A stretch of DNA of 15,238 nt. It comes from AC-37 sp045805345. GTDB taxonomy: Bacteria; Actinomycetota; Thermoleophilia; Solirubrobacterales; Thermoleophilaceae. The stretch is taken from NCBI GenBank assembly GCA_045805345.1, contig JBJMLK010000024.1, forward strand, positions 1 through 15,238, read 5' to 3'. The notes under the pieces were generated by a model. That model saw only the letters and a list, made by a program, of their open reading frames with translations. It did not search any database and was not told the DNA's origin. Positions 1 through 7,219 of this stretch are shown here, in pieces. How positions within the stretch are numbered: position 1 is the stretch's first letter; each line of letters begins with the position of its first letter. The position numbers were made by a program, and so were the translations under genes.

Positions 1-35
1 CGTACCGGATGTTCTTCCGAGCCAAGGAGGCGTGA
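1..35 (+). CDS. Possible 3' end of a plus-strand gene running in from the left edge
   Basis: One plus-strand frame is open from the left edge and reads YRMFFRAKEA before a TGA at 33-35. Codons mostly end in G or C, as in neighbouring genes. A stop here would place the gene convergent with the phospholipase gene, whose stop lies 24 nt further on. Only ten codons are visible, so no family can be named, and chance openness over so short a stretch is quite possible. Confidence 0.25.
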   Translation, partial: YRMFFRAKEA

Positions 36-59
36 TGGCGATTAGCGCCGTAGGAGCGG

Positions 60-1325
60 CTACGCGTCCTCGGACTGCCTGAGCAGCGCGCCGGTCGTCT
101 GCTCGAGGATCCGGCGCCAGGCCCGGGTGCGCTCCTTCTCCGCGTCGAAGTGCTTGATGACCTTGCGCACGCGGGTGGCGGAGATCTCGATCCCGTGCTT
201 GGCGCACACCGTGCGCAGCCGGTCGTAGTCCTTGGCGAGCTGGAGCGTGACCGACTCGAAGCCGTGCCGCGCGATCTCCACGCGACGGGCGAAGTTCATG
301 ATGTTGGTGTCGAACATCAGCTCGTCGTTGGGGTCGGGCTCGATCAGGATGATGTCCACGCCCGGGTACTTCTCCTGCCAGTGCGCCACGGCCTCGTGCA
401 GCCGCTGGTGGGCGAGCAGCTTGAACGCCTGGTAGCCCACCTGCGGGAAGCCCATGTCGGCCACGCGCCGCACGCGGCTGCCGAGCATCGTCGGGATCAG
501 CTTCTGGAAGTCGTTCACGTACGGGACGAGCGGGTTCACGACCACCACGAACTTGGCGCCGTGCTCGACGGCCAGGTCGACGTTGGTGGTGGAGCGCAGG
601 CCGCCGTCGACCAGCTGGCGGCCCTTGACGTCGACCGGGCGGTAGACCATCGGCAGCGCGGTGGAGGCGGCGGCCGCCCTGCCGATCGAGATGTCATCCC
701 AGCCGGGAGTGCCGAACACGATCCGCTCGCAGGTGTCGAGATCGGTGGCGGTCAGGTAGAGCTCGTTCTCGAGCAGCCGGAAGTCGTTGGTCCGGTCCGG
801 GTCGCTCAGGACCTCGTCGAGGTAGCGCTCGATGCCCGAGCCGTCGTAGAGACCCGGCGGCAGGCCCTCGGCCAGGCCGAGCAGGATGTCCATCACCGAG
901 GTCTGGCGCACGTTGGCGAGCAGCGTGCGCACGAGCCCGACCGTGCGCAGCGGCATCAGCGCCAGGCTCTTGGCGAGGTCCGTGTAGCTCGGCTGCAGAA
1001 CCGTGCCCATGTTGATGTCGCGGAACGGGGTGGGCACCTGCTGGTTGACCACCCGCATCATCTCCTCGGGGGTCACGCCGTTGGCGGCCAGGCTGGCCAC
1101 GAACGAGCCGGCGCTCGTGCCCACGTAGACGTCGAACTCGTTGACGGTCCGGTTGACCGCCAGCAGGTCGAGTGCGCGCAGCGCGCCGATCTCGTAGACG
1201 CCGCCCGTGACCCCGCCGCCGCCCAGGACGAGCGCGGTGCGCGACCTGCGGCCCCGCTTGCGGGCGGGCTTCGGCCGCTGGGCCTGCCCCTTGCGGGGCT
1301 TCTCGAGCTTGACGACCGTCCCCAT
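60..1325 (-). CDS. Patatin-like phospholipase family protein
   Basis: A 421-residue patatin-like acyl hydrolase (RssA/NTE-type alpha/beta fold) with a Ser-Asp dyad, expected to cleave acyl esters of membrane lipids. The sequence shows the glycine-rich oxyanion loop LGGGGVTGGVYEIGALRAL at about residues 34-52, the nucleophile elbow GTSAGS at 69-74 (Ser71), and the catalytic Asp in VDGGLRSTTN (Asp240). The N-terminal ~30 residues are Lys/Arg-rich with no signal peptide, so a cytosolic or peripheral-membrane location is likely. About 170 residues follow the catalytic Asp and match no domain I recognise. It is a single gene, divergent from the D-Ala-D-Ala carboxypeptidase with a 62-nt gap. The ATG at 1325 has no Shine-Dalgarno sequence but has a -10-like CATACT 12 nt upstream. 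The true substrate cannot be told from sequence. Confidence 0.9.
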   Translation of the reverse strand: MGTVVKLEKPRKGQAQRPKPARKRGRRSRTALVLGGGGVTGGVYEIGALRALDLLAVNRTVNEFDVYVGTSAGSFVASLAANGVTPEEMMRVVNQQVPTPFRDINMGTVLQPSYTDLAKSLALMPLRTVGLVRTLLANVRQTSVMDILLGLAEGLPPGLYDGSGIERYLDEVLSDPDRTNDFRLLENELYLTATDLDTCERIVFGTPGWDDISIGRAAAASTALPMVYRPVDVKGRQLVDGGLRSTTNVDLAVEHGAKFVVVVNPLVPYVNDFQKLIPTMLGSRVRRVADMGFPQVGYQAFKLLAHQRLHEAVAHWQEKYPGVDIILIEPDPNDELMFDTNIMNFARRVEIARHGFESVTLQLAKDYDRLRTVCAKHGIEISATRVRKVIKHFDAEKERTRAWRRILEQTTGALLRQSEDA

Positions 1326-1387
1326 GGCCAGGGGTCCAGTATGGCACCGGCCTGGGCGTACTCCTCGTTGCTAGCCTCGCCCCGGTC
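1326..1387. promoter_or_regulatory. Divergent promoter region, both transcripts with very short leaders
   Basis: This is the only space between two divergent genes. On the minus strand CATACT (1338-1343) lies 12 nt before the phospholipase ATG. On the plus strand TAGCCT (1372-1377, TAnnnT type) lies 10 nt before the carboxypeptidase TTG. Neither start has a Shine-Dalgarno sequence, and no convincing -35 hexamer is visible. Near-leaderless transcription in both directions would fit actinobacterial habits. This is inferred from spacing only. Confidence 0.4.
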
Positions 1388-2620
1388 TTGCGCCTGCGCC
1401 GGACCCTCCCCGTAATTGCGGCCTTTTCGCTGGCCGCCCTGCCCGCGCCCGCGCTCGCAAGCCCGGAGTCGGGCCTGCGCAAGTCGCTCGCACGGCTGTA
1501 CGACAGCGCGGGGCCCCACGCGAGCGTGTACGTGCGCCGGGCCTCCGACCACCGCAAGCTGTTCGCCCGCAAGCAGGGCACGCCGCGGATCCTGGCCTCG
1601 AACACCAAGCTGATGACGGTCGGTGCCGCCCTCGACCACTACGGAGCGGACGGCCGCCTGGTGACCCGCGCGGTGAGCGGCGCGAAGCTCGACGGGGGCG
1701 GCAAGCTGCAGGGCAACCTCTATCTCGTCGGCGGCGGCGACGTGACGTTCGGCAGCCGCGACTTCGTCCGCGCCGAGTACGGCGGCGGCGGCGCGACCGT
1801 CGAGAAGCTCGCCCAGAAGCTCTACGACCACGGGCTGCGCAGCGTGCGCGGCCACGTGGTGGGCGACGAGTCGCTCTACGACTCGCGCCGCAGTGGGCCC
1901 GCCGAGGGCTACGCGGCGTCGGCCGAGGTCGGCGGGCCGCTCACCGCGCTCGTCTACAACCACGGCCTGATGTCGAACGGCTACTTCCAGCGCAATCCGC
2001 CGGCATACGCCGCCGACCGGCTGGCGGGCGCCCTGAAGCACCTCGGCGTGAAGATCGGGAAGGGCGCGAAGCGCGGCCAGGCGCCATCCGGGGCCGACGA
2101 GCTCGCGGAGTCGAAGTCGCTCCCGATGGCGCGGATCGCCGAGCTCACCGCGCAGCCGTCGGACAACTTCTTCGCCGAGCTCCTGGCGAAGGGGCTCGGC
2201 GACGGTACGACCGCCGGGGGGGCGCGGGCGGTCGAGCGCTACGCCGAGGAGCGCGGTGCCGACGTGCACCTGTCGGACGGGTCGGGGCTGTCGCGGTCCA
2301 ACAAGGCATCGCCGCAGGAGCTGGTGCGCTACCTGCAGCACCAGATGGCGGCGGACACGTTCGTCGACTTCTTCAGGGCACTCCCCACCGGAGGCGAGAC
2401 CGGCACGCTCGCGGATCGCATGGAGTCCGGCCCCGCCCACCACCACTGCCACGCGAAGACCGGGACGCTGTATGGAGTGAGCGCGCTGTCCGGCTACTGC
2501 GACGCCCGCGGCGGCAGCCGGCTGATCTTCTCGATCCTGATGAACGGCGTCTCGAGCGACGACTACGCGCACTCGATCCAGGACCGGATGGCGCGCTCGA
2601 TGGCCAACTACAACGGCTAG
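1388..2620 (+). CDS. dacB: D-alanyl-D-alanine carboxypeptidase/endopeptidase, PBP4 (DacB, peptidase S13) type
   Basis: A 410-residue exported penicillin-binding protein expected to trim terminal D-Ala from peptidoglycan stem peptides, and possibly to cut cross-links. Residues 1-25 form a signal peptide (basic start, hydrophobic AAFSLAAL core, ALA cleavage site). All three active-site motifs are visible: SNTK at 71-74, SDN at 258-260 and KTG at 357-359. A SDGSGLSRSN segment, typical of S13 enzymes, lies at 296-305. The long stretch between the first two motifs fits the inserted domains of PBP4. The TTG start is chosen because it directly precedes the signal peptide. There is no Shine-Dalgarno sequence, but a TAGCCT -10-like element ends 10 nt upstream. 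The stop overlaps the convergent ligA stop in a shared CTAG. Confidence 0.93.
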   Translation: MRLRRTLPVIAAFSLAALPAPALASPESGLRKSLARLYDSAGPHASVYVRRASDHRKLFARKQGTPRILASNTKLMTVGAALDHYGADGRLVTRAVSGAKLDGGGKLQGNLYLVGGGDVTFGSRDFVRAEYGGGGATVEKLAQKLYDHGLRSVRGHVVGDESLYDSRRSGPAEGYAASAEVGGPLTALVYNHGLMSNGYFQRNPPAYAADRLAGALKHLGVKIGKGAKRGQAPSGADELAESKSLPMARIAELTAQPSDNFFAELLAKGLGDGTTAGGARAVERYAEERGADVHLSDGSGLSRSNKASPQELVRYLQHQMAADTFVDFFRALPTGGETGTLADRMESGPAHHHCHAKTGTLYGVSALSGYCDARGGSRLIFSILMNGVSSDDYAHSIQDRMARSMANYNG

Positions 2621-4644
2621 CCGGCGCCGTCCTCGACCGGCGGCCCGTTCTCCAGCAGCTCCAGCAGCCGGTCCCGGTCGATCACCTCGACCTTCACCTG
2701 CTCGGCCTTCGCGAGCTTCGAGCCCGGATCGGCGCCGGCCACCACGAAGCTGGTCTTCTTCGACACCGAGCCGGTGACCTTGCCGCCGGCCGCCTCGATC
2801 ATCTCGGTGGCGCGCTCGCGCGAGAGCTCGGGCAGCGTGCCGGTCAGGACGAAGGTGAGGCCGGCCAGCTTGCCGTCGCTGCCGGGCGGCGGTCCCTCCT
2901 GCTCCATCTGGAGGCCGTGCGCGCGCAGCCGCTCGATCAGGTCGCGAGTCCGCTCCTCGGCGAGCGTCTCGACGATCGTCGACGCGAGCACGGGCCCGAT
3001 GCCCTCGGCCTGCTCGATCTCCTCGGCCGAAGCGGCCATCAGGGCGTCGATCGAGCGGAAGTGCGCGGCCAGCGCGCGGGCGTTCACGTAGCCGATGCCG
3101 GGCACGCCCAGCGCGTAGAGCACGCGGAAGAACGGAACCTGCTTCGAGCCCTCGATCGCGGCCAGCAGGTTGCGTGCGGAGATCTCGCCGAAGCCCTCGA
3201 GCCCCACGAGCCGCTCCTCCTCCAGCTCGTAGATGTCCGCCACGTTCTGGATCAGCCCGTCCGCGAGGAAGCGCTGCGCCTGCTTCTCGCCGAAGCCGTC
3301 GATGTCCATCGCGCCCTTCGACACGAAGTGCTTGACCGCCTGGAAGAGCTGGCCGGGGCAGGAGGCGCGGTTGGGGCAGATCGTCCAGACGCCGTCCTCG
3401 GGCTTCACCGTCTCGGTGCCGCAGGCGGGGCAGCGCTCCGGCGGCCCCGGCGGCTTCGAGCGCTTGCGCCGCCGCTGGGCCTTCGGCGTCGGCGAGACCA
3501 CCTGCGGGATCACGTCGCCAGCGCGCATCACCACCACCTCGTCGCCGTCGCGCACGTCCTTCTTGCGCAGGTCCTCCTCGTTGTGCAGGGTGGCCAGCTT
3601 TACGGTCACGCCCGAGACCTGGACGGGCTCGAGGTCGGCGAAGGGCACCATGTGGCCGGTCCGGCCGACGTTCCACATCACGCGCCGGAGCGTGGTCGTC
3701 GCGGTCATCGGAGCGAACTTCCAGGCGATCGCGCCGCGCGGCTCGCGCCCCACGACGCCGAGCGAGCGCTGGATGTCGAGGTCGTCGACCTTCACCACCA
3801 CTCCGTCGATCTCGAAGTCGAGCTTCTCGCGGTCCTCCTCCCAGCGCCGGCACTCGGCCACCAGGGCCTCGAGGTCGTCGTGGCGCTTCCAGTCCGGGGT
3901 GACCTTGAAGCCCGCGGCCCCGAGCCACTCCAGCTCCTCGGCGTGCGTCTCGTGGCTCAGGCCCTGCGTCTTACCGATGCCGTAGCACCACACCGCGAGC
4001 GGCCGGGCGGCGGCGAGAGCGGGGTCGAGCTGGCGGATCGAGCCCGCCGCCGAGTTGCGCGGGTTGGCGAACGTCGGCTCGCCGGCCTCGGCGCGCTGCT
4101 CGTTGAGGCGGGCGAACGCCGAGCGCGGCAGGTAGACCTCGCCGCGCACCTCCACCAGCGGCGGCGCGTCCTCGATCCGCAGCGGCAGCGACTTGATCGT
4201 GCGCAGGTTCTGCGTCACGTCCTCGCCGATCTCGCCGTCGCCGCGGGTGGCGCCGCGTGTGAGGACGCCGTCCTCGTAGAGCAGCGAGATGGCCAGGCCG
4301 TCGACCTTCGGCTCGCTCACGTAGCGCACGTGCTCGAGGTCGGACAGGTTCTTCACGCGTGCGTCCCAGGCGCGCAGCTCCTCCTCGTTGCGCGCGTTGG
4401 CCAGCGACAGCATCGGCTGCAGGTGATGCACCTGCACGAACTTGTCGAGCGGCTTGCCGCCCACGCGCTGGGTGGGCGAGTCGGGGGTCCGCAGCTCGGG
4501 GTGCTCGGCCTCGAGGTCGCGGAGCTCGTTCAGCAGCGCGTCGTACTCGGCGTCCGAGACGTCCGGGTCGTCGAGCACGTAGTAGCGGTGGTTGTGATGC
4601 TCGATCACGCGCCGCAGCTCGGCCGCGCGCTCCTCCGGCGCCAC
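2617..4644 (-). CDS. ligA: NAD+-dependent DNA ligase LigA
   Basis: Seals nicks in replication and repair by NAD+-dependent adenylation. Full domain order is present (numbered from a TTG at 4674): Ia region with HHNHRYY near 26-32, adenylation domain with nucleophile KVDG (Lys123) and the RGDG segment after it, OB domain, a four-Cys zinc finger (Cys415, 418, 433, 439), helix-hairpin-helix repeats, and a C-terminal BRCT domain from about 600. The start is ambiguous. TTG at 4674 overlaps the surE stop by 8 nt (TTGAGTAG) but has no correctly spaced Shine-Dalgarno sequence. GTG at 4644 has GAAGGG 7 nt upstream and gives a 675-residue protein beginning MAPEERAAELRR, which fits the family better. 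Second gene of a surE-ligA pair; convergent with dacB, with no room for a terminator. Confidence 0.95.
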   Translation of the reverse strand: MAPEERAAELRRVIEHHNHRYYVLDDPDVSDAEYDALLNELRDLEAEHPELRTPDSPTQRVGGKPLDKFVQVHHLQPMLSLANARNEEELRAWDARVKNLSDLEHVRYVSEPKVDGLAISLLYEDGVLTRGATRGDGEIGEDVTQNLRTIKSLPLRIEDAPPLVEVRGEVYLPRSAFARLNEQRAEAGEPTFANPRNSAAGSIRQLDPALAAARPLAVWCYGIGKTQGLSHETHAEELEWLGAAGFKVTPDWKRHDDLEALVAECRRWEEDREKLDFEIDGVVVKVDDLDIQRSLGVVGREPRGAIAWKFAPMTATTTLRRVMWNVGRTGHMVPFADLEPVQVSGVTVKLATLHNEEDLRKKDVRDGDEVVVMRAGDVIPQVVSPTPKAQRRRKRSKPPGPPERCPACGTETVKPEDGVWTICPNRASCPGQLFQAVKHFVSKGAMDIDGFGEKQAQRFLADGLIQNVADIYELEEERLVGLEGFGEISARNLLAAIEGSKQVPFFRVLYALGVPGIGYVNARALAAHFRSIDALMAASAEEIEQAEGIGPVLASTIVETLAEERTRDLIERLRAHGLQMEQEGPPPGSDGKLAGLTFVLTGTLPELSRERATEMIEAAGGKVTGSVSKKTSFVVAGADPGSKLAKAEQVKVEVIDRDRLLELLENGPPVEDGAG

Positions 4645-4666
4645 CGCGGCGCCCTTCGCGCCCGCC

Positions 4667-5476
4667 CTACTCAACCTCTTGCACGGCGGGACGCAGGAGC
4701 CCGTCGAGGTCGAAGCCGTGGAGGGCCTCGACGCCGGCCTCGTCCGTCAGGTCGAAGTGCAGGGGCGTGACGGCGATCGCGCCCTCGCCGATCGCCTCGA
4801 AGTCGGTGCCCTCCTCCTCGTGGAAGCCGGGCTTCCAGCCGTAGATCTGGTAGCGGCGGCGACCGCCTTCCTCGCCGGTCAGCCTGAGCTGGTCGCGGTA
4901 TATCCGCTTACCGAGGCGGCACGCGCGCGCGCCGGTGGGCGCGCCGGCGGGGACGTTGATGTTGAGGAGCGTGCCCTGCGGAATCGGTACGCGCTCGAGC
5001 TCCTCCACGAGCCGTGCGACGAAGGCCGCCGAGTGCTCGAAGTCGTAGTCGTGGCCGGCGCGGAAGTCGAGCTCGCCGCCTGTCGACTGCTGCGATGCCG
5101 CGATCGCCGGAATGCCCAGCACCACGCCCTCGAGCGCGGCGGCGACGGTGCCGGAGTACGTGATGTCGTCGCCGAGGTTCGTGCCGTGGTTGATCCCCGA
5201 GACGATCATCTCCGGATGGTCGACCAGCCCGAGCACCGCGAACCTCACGCAGTCGACGGGCGTCCCGTCGGTCGCGAAGCCGGTCGACCCGTCCTCGAAC
5301 TGGATCTCCTCGACCGACAGCGGCCGCCGCGTGGTGATGCTTCGAGCCGTGGCACTGCGGTTCGAGTCCGGCGCGATCACCGACAGCTCCACCCCGGGCG
5401 TCGCGAGGAGCGCCCGCCGCAGCGCGTTGAGTCCCTGCGCCTGGATGCCGTCGTCGTTGGTGAGCAGGACCTTCAC
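4667..5476 (-). CDS. surE: 5'/3'-nucleotidase SurE
   Basis: A 269-residue metal-dependent phosphatase that dephosphorylates nucleoside monophosphates; the family is linked to stationary-phase survival. The metal-binding LLTNDDGI motif is at the N-terminus (Asp8, Asp9). The APDSNRSAT segment carries the conserved Ser (Ser41), and SGINHGTNLGDDITYSGT carries the conserved Asn96. Length is typical of the family. The start is GTG with no Shine-Dalgarno sequence, but a TATCCT -10 element ends exactly 7 nt upstream, which fits a leaderless transcript. It is followed directly by ligA, the two reading frames touching or overlapping by 8 nt, so they are probably co-transcribed. Confidence 0.95.
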   Translation of the reverse strand: MKVLLTNDDGIQAQGLNALRRALLATPGVELSVIAPDSNRSATARSITTRRPLSVEEIQFEDGSTGFATDGTPVDCVRFAVLGLVDHPEMIVSGINHGTNLGDDITYSGTVAAALEGVVLGIPAIAASQQSTGGELDFRAGHDYDFEHSAAFVARLVEELERVPIPQGTLLNINVPAGAPTGARACRLGKRIYRDQLRLTGEEGGRRRYQIYGWKPGFHEEEGTDFEAIGEGAIAVTPLHFDLTDEAGVEALHGFDLDGLLRPAVQEVE

Positions 5477-5483
5477 GCTTCTC

Positions 5484-5489
5484 AGGATA
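5484..5489 (-). promoter_or_regulatory. -10 element of a probable leaderless surE promoter
   Basis: On the minus strand TATCCT is followed by 7 nt (GAGAAGC) and then the surE GTG, so transcription would start at or next to the start codon. No strong -35 is seen at 17-18 bp. The placement is read from sequence; promoter activity is inferred. Confidence 0.45.
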
Positions 5490-5517
5490 CGGGCCGGGTT
5501 GTAGCGACCTTTTCACG

Positions 5518-5536
5518 CCTGTAACCCACCTGTAAC
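5518..5536. repeat. Short direct repeat CCTGTAAC, two copies 11 bp apart
   Basis: CCTGTAAC occurs at 5518-5525 and again at 5529-5536, one helical turn apart. Both copies lie in the spacer between surE and the divergent AbiEi-like gene. The TTGTAG at 5499-5504 lies 17 bp before TAACCC within the first copy. The spacing could suit a dimeric regulator on one DNA face or overlapping promoter elements. No regulator is identified. Confidence 0.35.
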
Positions 5537-5556
5537 GCGCCCTCGGCGACCATCGA

Positions 5557-5605
5557 GGGGTGGCACGAAAAGCGTCGCTATATCCGACGGAATCCGTGCC
5601 ACCCC
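5557..5605. repeat. Perfect 11-bp inverted repeat at the start of the AbiEi-like gene (candidate operator)
   Basis: GGGGTGGCACG at 5557-5567 is exactly mirrored by CGTGCCACCCC at 5595-5605. The 27-bp centre is AT-richer than its surroundings and holds CTATAT and a nested GTCG/CGAC pair. The element covers the first possible start (GTG 5560), and its right arm contains the next (GTG 5596). Codons between these two starts are of the low-GC3 kind (GCA, CGA, AAA, CTA, TAT, GAA), so the stretch is probably not translated. AbiEi-type antitoxins are known to bind inverted repeats at their own promoters, so self-regulation is a reasonable inference. Confidence 0.6.
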
Positions 5606-6501
5606 CCTTGGACGCGGCGATTGCGCTGCTCGCCGAGCGCCAGCACGGCGTCGTCGCTCTCCGGCAATTAAGGAGGTTGGGGCTCGGCGCGAGCGGTGTA
5701 CGCGATCGGGTGGCTCGCGGTGCACTGCACAGCGTGCACCGTGGCGTATTCGCGGTTGGTCATCCGGTGCTCTCGATCCAGGGCCGGCGGATGGCCGCGG
5801 TGCTCGCCTGCGGGCCGACCGCCGTCGCCTCGCACCGGATGGCCGGGGCGCTGCACGCGATCGTCAACAGCTCTGCGCTCGAGGTGACCGTGCCGGGCCG
5901 GGGCAGCCGAACGGTGCCGGGGGTCCTGATCCACCGGACGCGCCGCCTGCGCCCAGACGAGGTGGCCACGATCGACCGGATCCCCTGCACCTCGCTCGCC
6001 CGAACGCTGCTCGACTACGCCGACCTCGCGAGCCACCGCCAGCTCGAGCGCGCCTGCGAGCAGGCGGAGATCAACCGCGCCTACGACCAAGCCGCGATCG
6101 ACGAGGCGATCGAGCGAAACCCCGGCAGGCGCGGAGCTAGGCGGCTGCTCGCCGTAATAGCCGATTTTCGTCCTGGCACGACGCCGACGAAGAACGAGGT
6201 GGAGGAGGCGATGTTCGCCATCGCCGCGGCGATCGGCGCCGAGCGCCCGATCGTCAACGGCTGGATCCCGTTCCCCGAGGGCGGCGGCGCGAGCCCCGAC
6301 TTCCTGTGGCCGAAGACGAAGCGCATCGCCGAGGTCGACGGCTACGAGACGCACGGCACCCGCCACGCGTTCGAGTCCGACCGCGCCCGCGACCGCCGCC
6401 TCAGGCTGCTCGGCTACGAGGTGATGCGCTTCACCTGGCGCGACGTGATGCTGCGGCCGGAGCGGGTGGCACGGGAGCTGGCCGCGTTCCTCGATCAGTA
6501 G
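5596..6501 (+). CDS. AbiEi antitoxin-like winged-helix protein with C-terminal DUF559/PD-(D/E)XK nuclease-like domain
   Basis: About 301 residues. The N-terminal ~60 (LAERQHGVVALRQLRRLG ... RVARGALHSVHRGVFAVG) match the winged-helix fold of AbiEi-type transcriptional regulators. The middle (ASHRMAGALHAI ... IHRTRRLRPDEV ... IPCTSLARTLLDYA) is typical of the same family. The C-terminal ~100 residues carry a DUF559/Vsr-like core: NEVEE near 200, then Asp235, then Glu246-Val-Asp248 in IAEVDGYETHG, then FESDRARDRRLRLLGYEVMRFTW. Actinobacterial genomes carry many such proteins; their role is unknown and no AbiEii toxin gene adjoins. Start options are GTG 5560, GTG 5596 and TTG 5608; coding-type codon use begins only after about 5596. 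The 5' part has rare TTA and AGG-AGG codons. The stop overlaps the convergent truA stop by 7 bp. Confidence 0.85.
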   Translation: MPPPLDAAIALLAERQHGVVALRQLRRLGLGASGVRDRVARGALHSVHRGVFAVGHPVLSIQGRRMAAVLACGPTAVASHRMAGALHAIVNSSALEVTVPGRGSRTVPGVLIHRTRRLRPDEVATIDRIPCTSLARTLLDYADLASHRQLERACEQAEINRAYDQAAIDEAIERNPGRRGARRLLAVIADFRPGTTPTKNEVEEAMFAIAAAIGAERPIVNGWIPFPEGGGASPDFLWPKTKRIAEVDGYETHGTRHAFESDRARDRRLRLLGYEVMRFTWRDVMLRPERVARELAAFLDQ

Positions 6502-7217
6502 CGCACGTGCTCCAGGTACAGGCCGTGCGGCTGCGCGGTGTCGCCGGCCTCCGAGCGCGGCCGGCCGCCCAGCAGTTGCTCGAGCTCCTCGACTCGCATC
6601 CGCCCGCCCGCCACCGCGAGCATCGTGCCGACCAGGATCCGCACCATGTGGCGCATGAACGAGTCCGCCTCGATCCAGTAGGCCAGCACGTCGTCGGACT
6701 CCCGAACCCACTCGGAGCGCGATACCGAGCGCTCGAACCGCACGTGGTCGGTCTGCGTGGGCGTGAATGCGGTGAAGTCGTGGACGCCGACCACAAGCCG
6801 GGCACACTCCTCCAGAGCCCCCACCTCCAGGGGCCGCGGCCAATGAAGAGCGCGTCCCTCCTCGAAGGGCGACGGCGCCTCGCGGGTGAGCAGCCGGTAG
6901 CGATAGACCCGCGAGACCGCGTCCCGCCGCGCATCGAACCCGTCCGGTGCAGCGCTGCTCTCGACGACGCGGAGGTCCGGTGGAAGCACGCCGTTGATGG
7001 CCGAGGGAGGCGCCGGCTCACCGTCGTGGCTCCCGACCTGCCCGCGGGCGTGGACTCCCGTGTCAGTCCGTCCCGCGACGACCAGCGACGTGGGCGCCCG
7101 CCGCACCCGCCCGAGCGCCTCCTCCAGCACCCCCTGCACGGTCCGGTGCCCGGGCTGCCGCGCCCAGCCGGCGAAGCGGCCGCCGTCGTACTCGATGAGC
7201 AGCCGGGCCGCGGCCAG
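6495..7217 (-). CDS. truA: tRNA pseudouridine(38-40) synthase TruA
   Basis: Isomerises uridines 38-40 in the anticodon stem of tRNAs. Read from CTG at 7217 the protein has 240 residues, normal for the family. The conserved N-terminal strand LLIEYDGGRFAGW is at 6-18 and the catalytic motif AGRTDTGVHA at 48-57 (Asp52). DFTAFT and the SFMRHMVRILVGTML motif follow in order. The oddity is the start: no ATG, GTG or TTG occurs in frame between the upstream gene's stop and the conserved core. The first in-frame GTG would delete the essential first strand. CTG at 7217, 2 nt after the methyltransferase stop, or CTG at 7202 is the likely initiator, probably by translational coupling. It is the last gene of the ribosomal operon, in its usual place near rplQ but displaced by one gene. 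Confidence 0.93.
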   Translation of the reverse strand: MAAARLLIEYDGGRFAGWARQPGHRTVQGVLEEALGRVRRAPTSLVVAGRTDTGVHARGQVGSHDGEPAPPSAINGVLPPDLRVVESSAAPDGFDARRDAVSRVYRYRLLTREAPSPFEEGRALHWPRPLEVGALEECARLVVGVHDFTAFTPTQTDHVRFERSVSRSEWVRESDDVLAYWIEADSFMRHMVRILVGTMLAVAGGRMRVEELEQLLGGRPRSEAGDTAQPHGLYLEHVRY

Positions 7218-7219
7218 GA

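Noticed and set aside
35..82. Tiny gene ATG at 35 with AGGAGG upstream
   Set aside because: It would encode only 15 residues and overlap the phospholipase 3' end; no recognisable product.
1073..3928. A very long minus-strand reading frame across dacB and ligA
   Set aside because: It is an Arg/Gly/Ala-rich shadow of high-GC codons; dacB and ligA have all family motifs in the other frames.
5668..5676. Perfect AAGGAGG Shine-Dalgarno-like sequence inside the AbiEi-like gene
   Set aside because: It arises from codons TTA AGG AGG in the winged-helix region. No start codon lies at suitable distance except an immediately adjacent TTG, and a start there would remove conserved helix residues.
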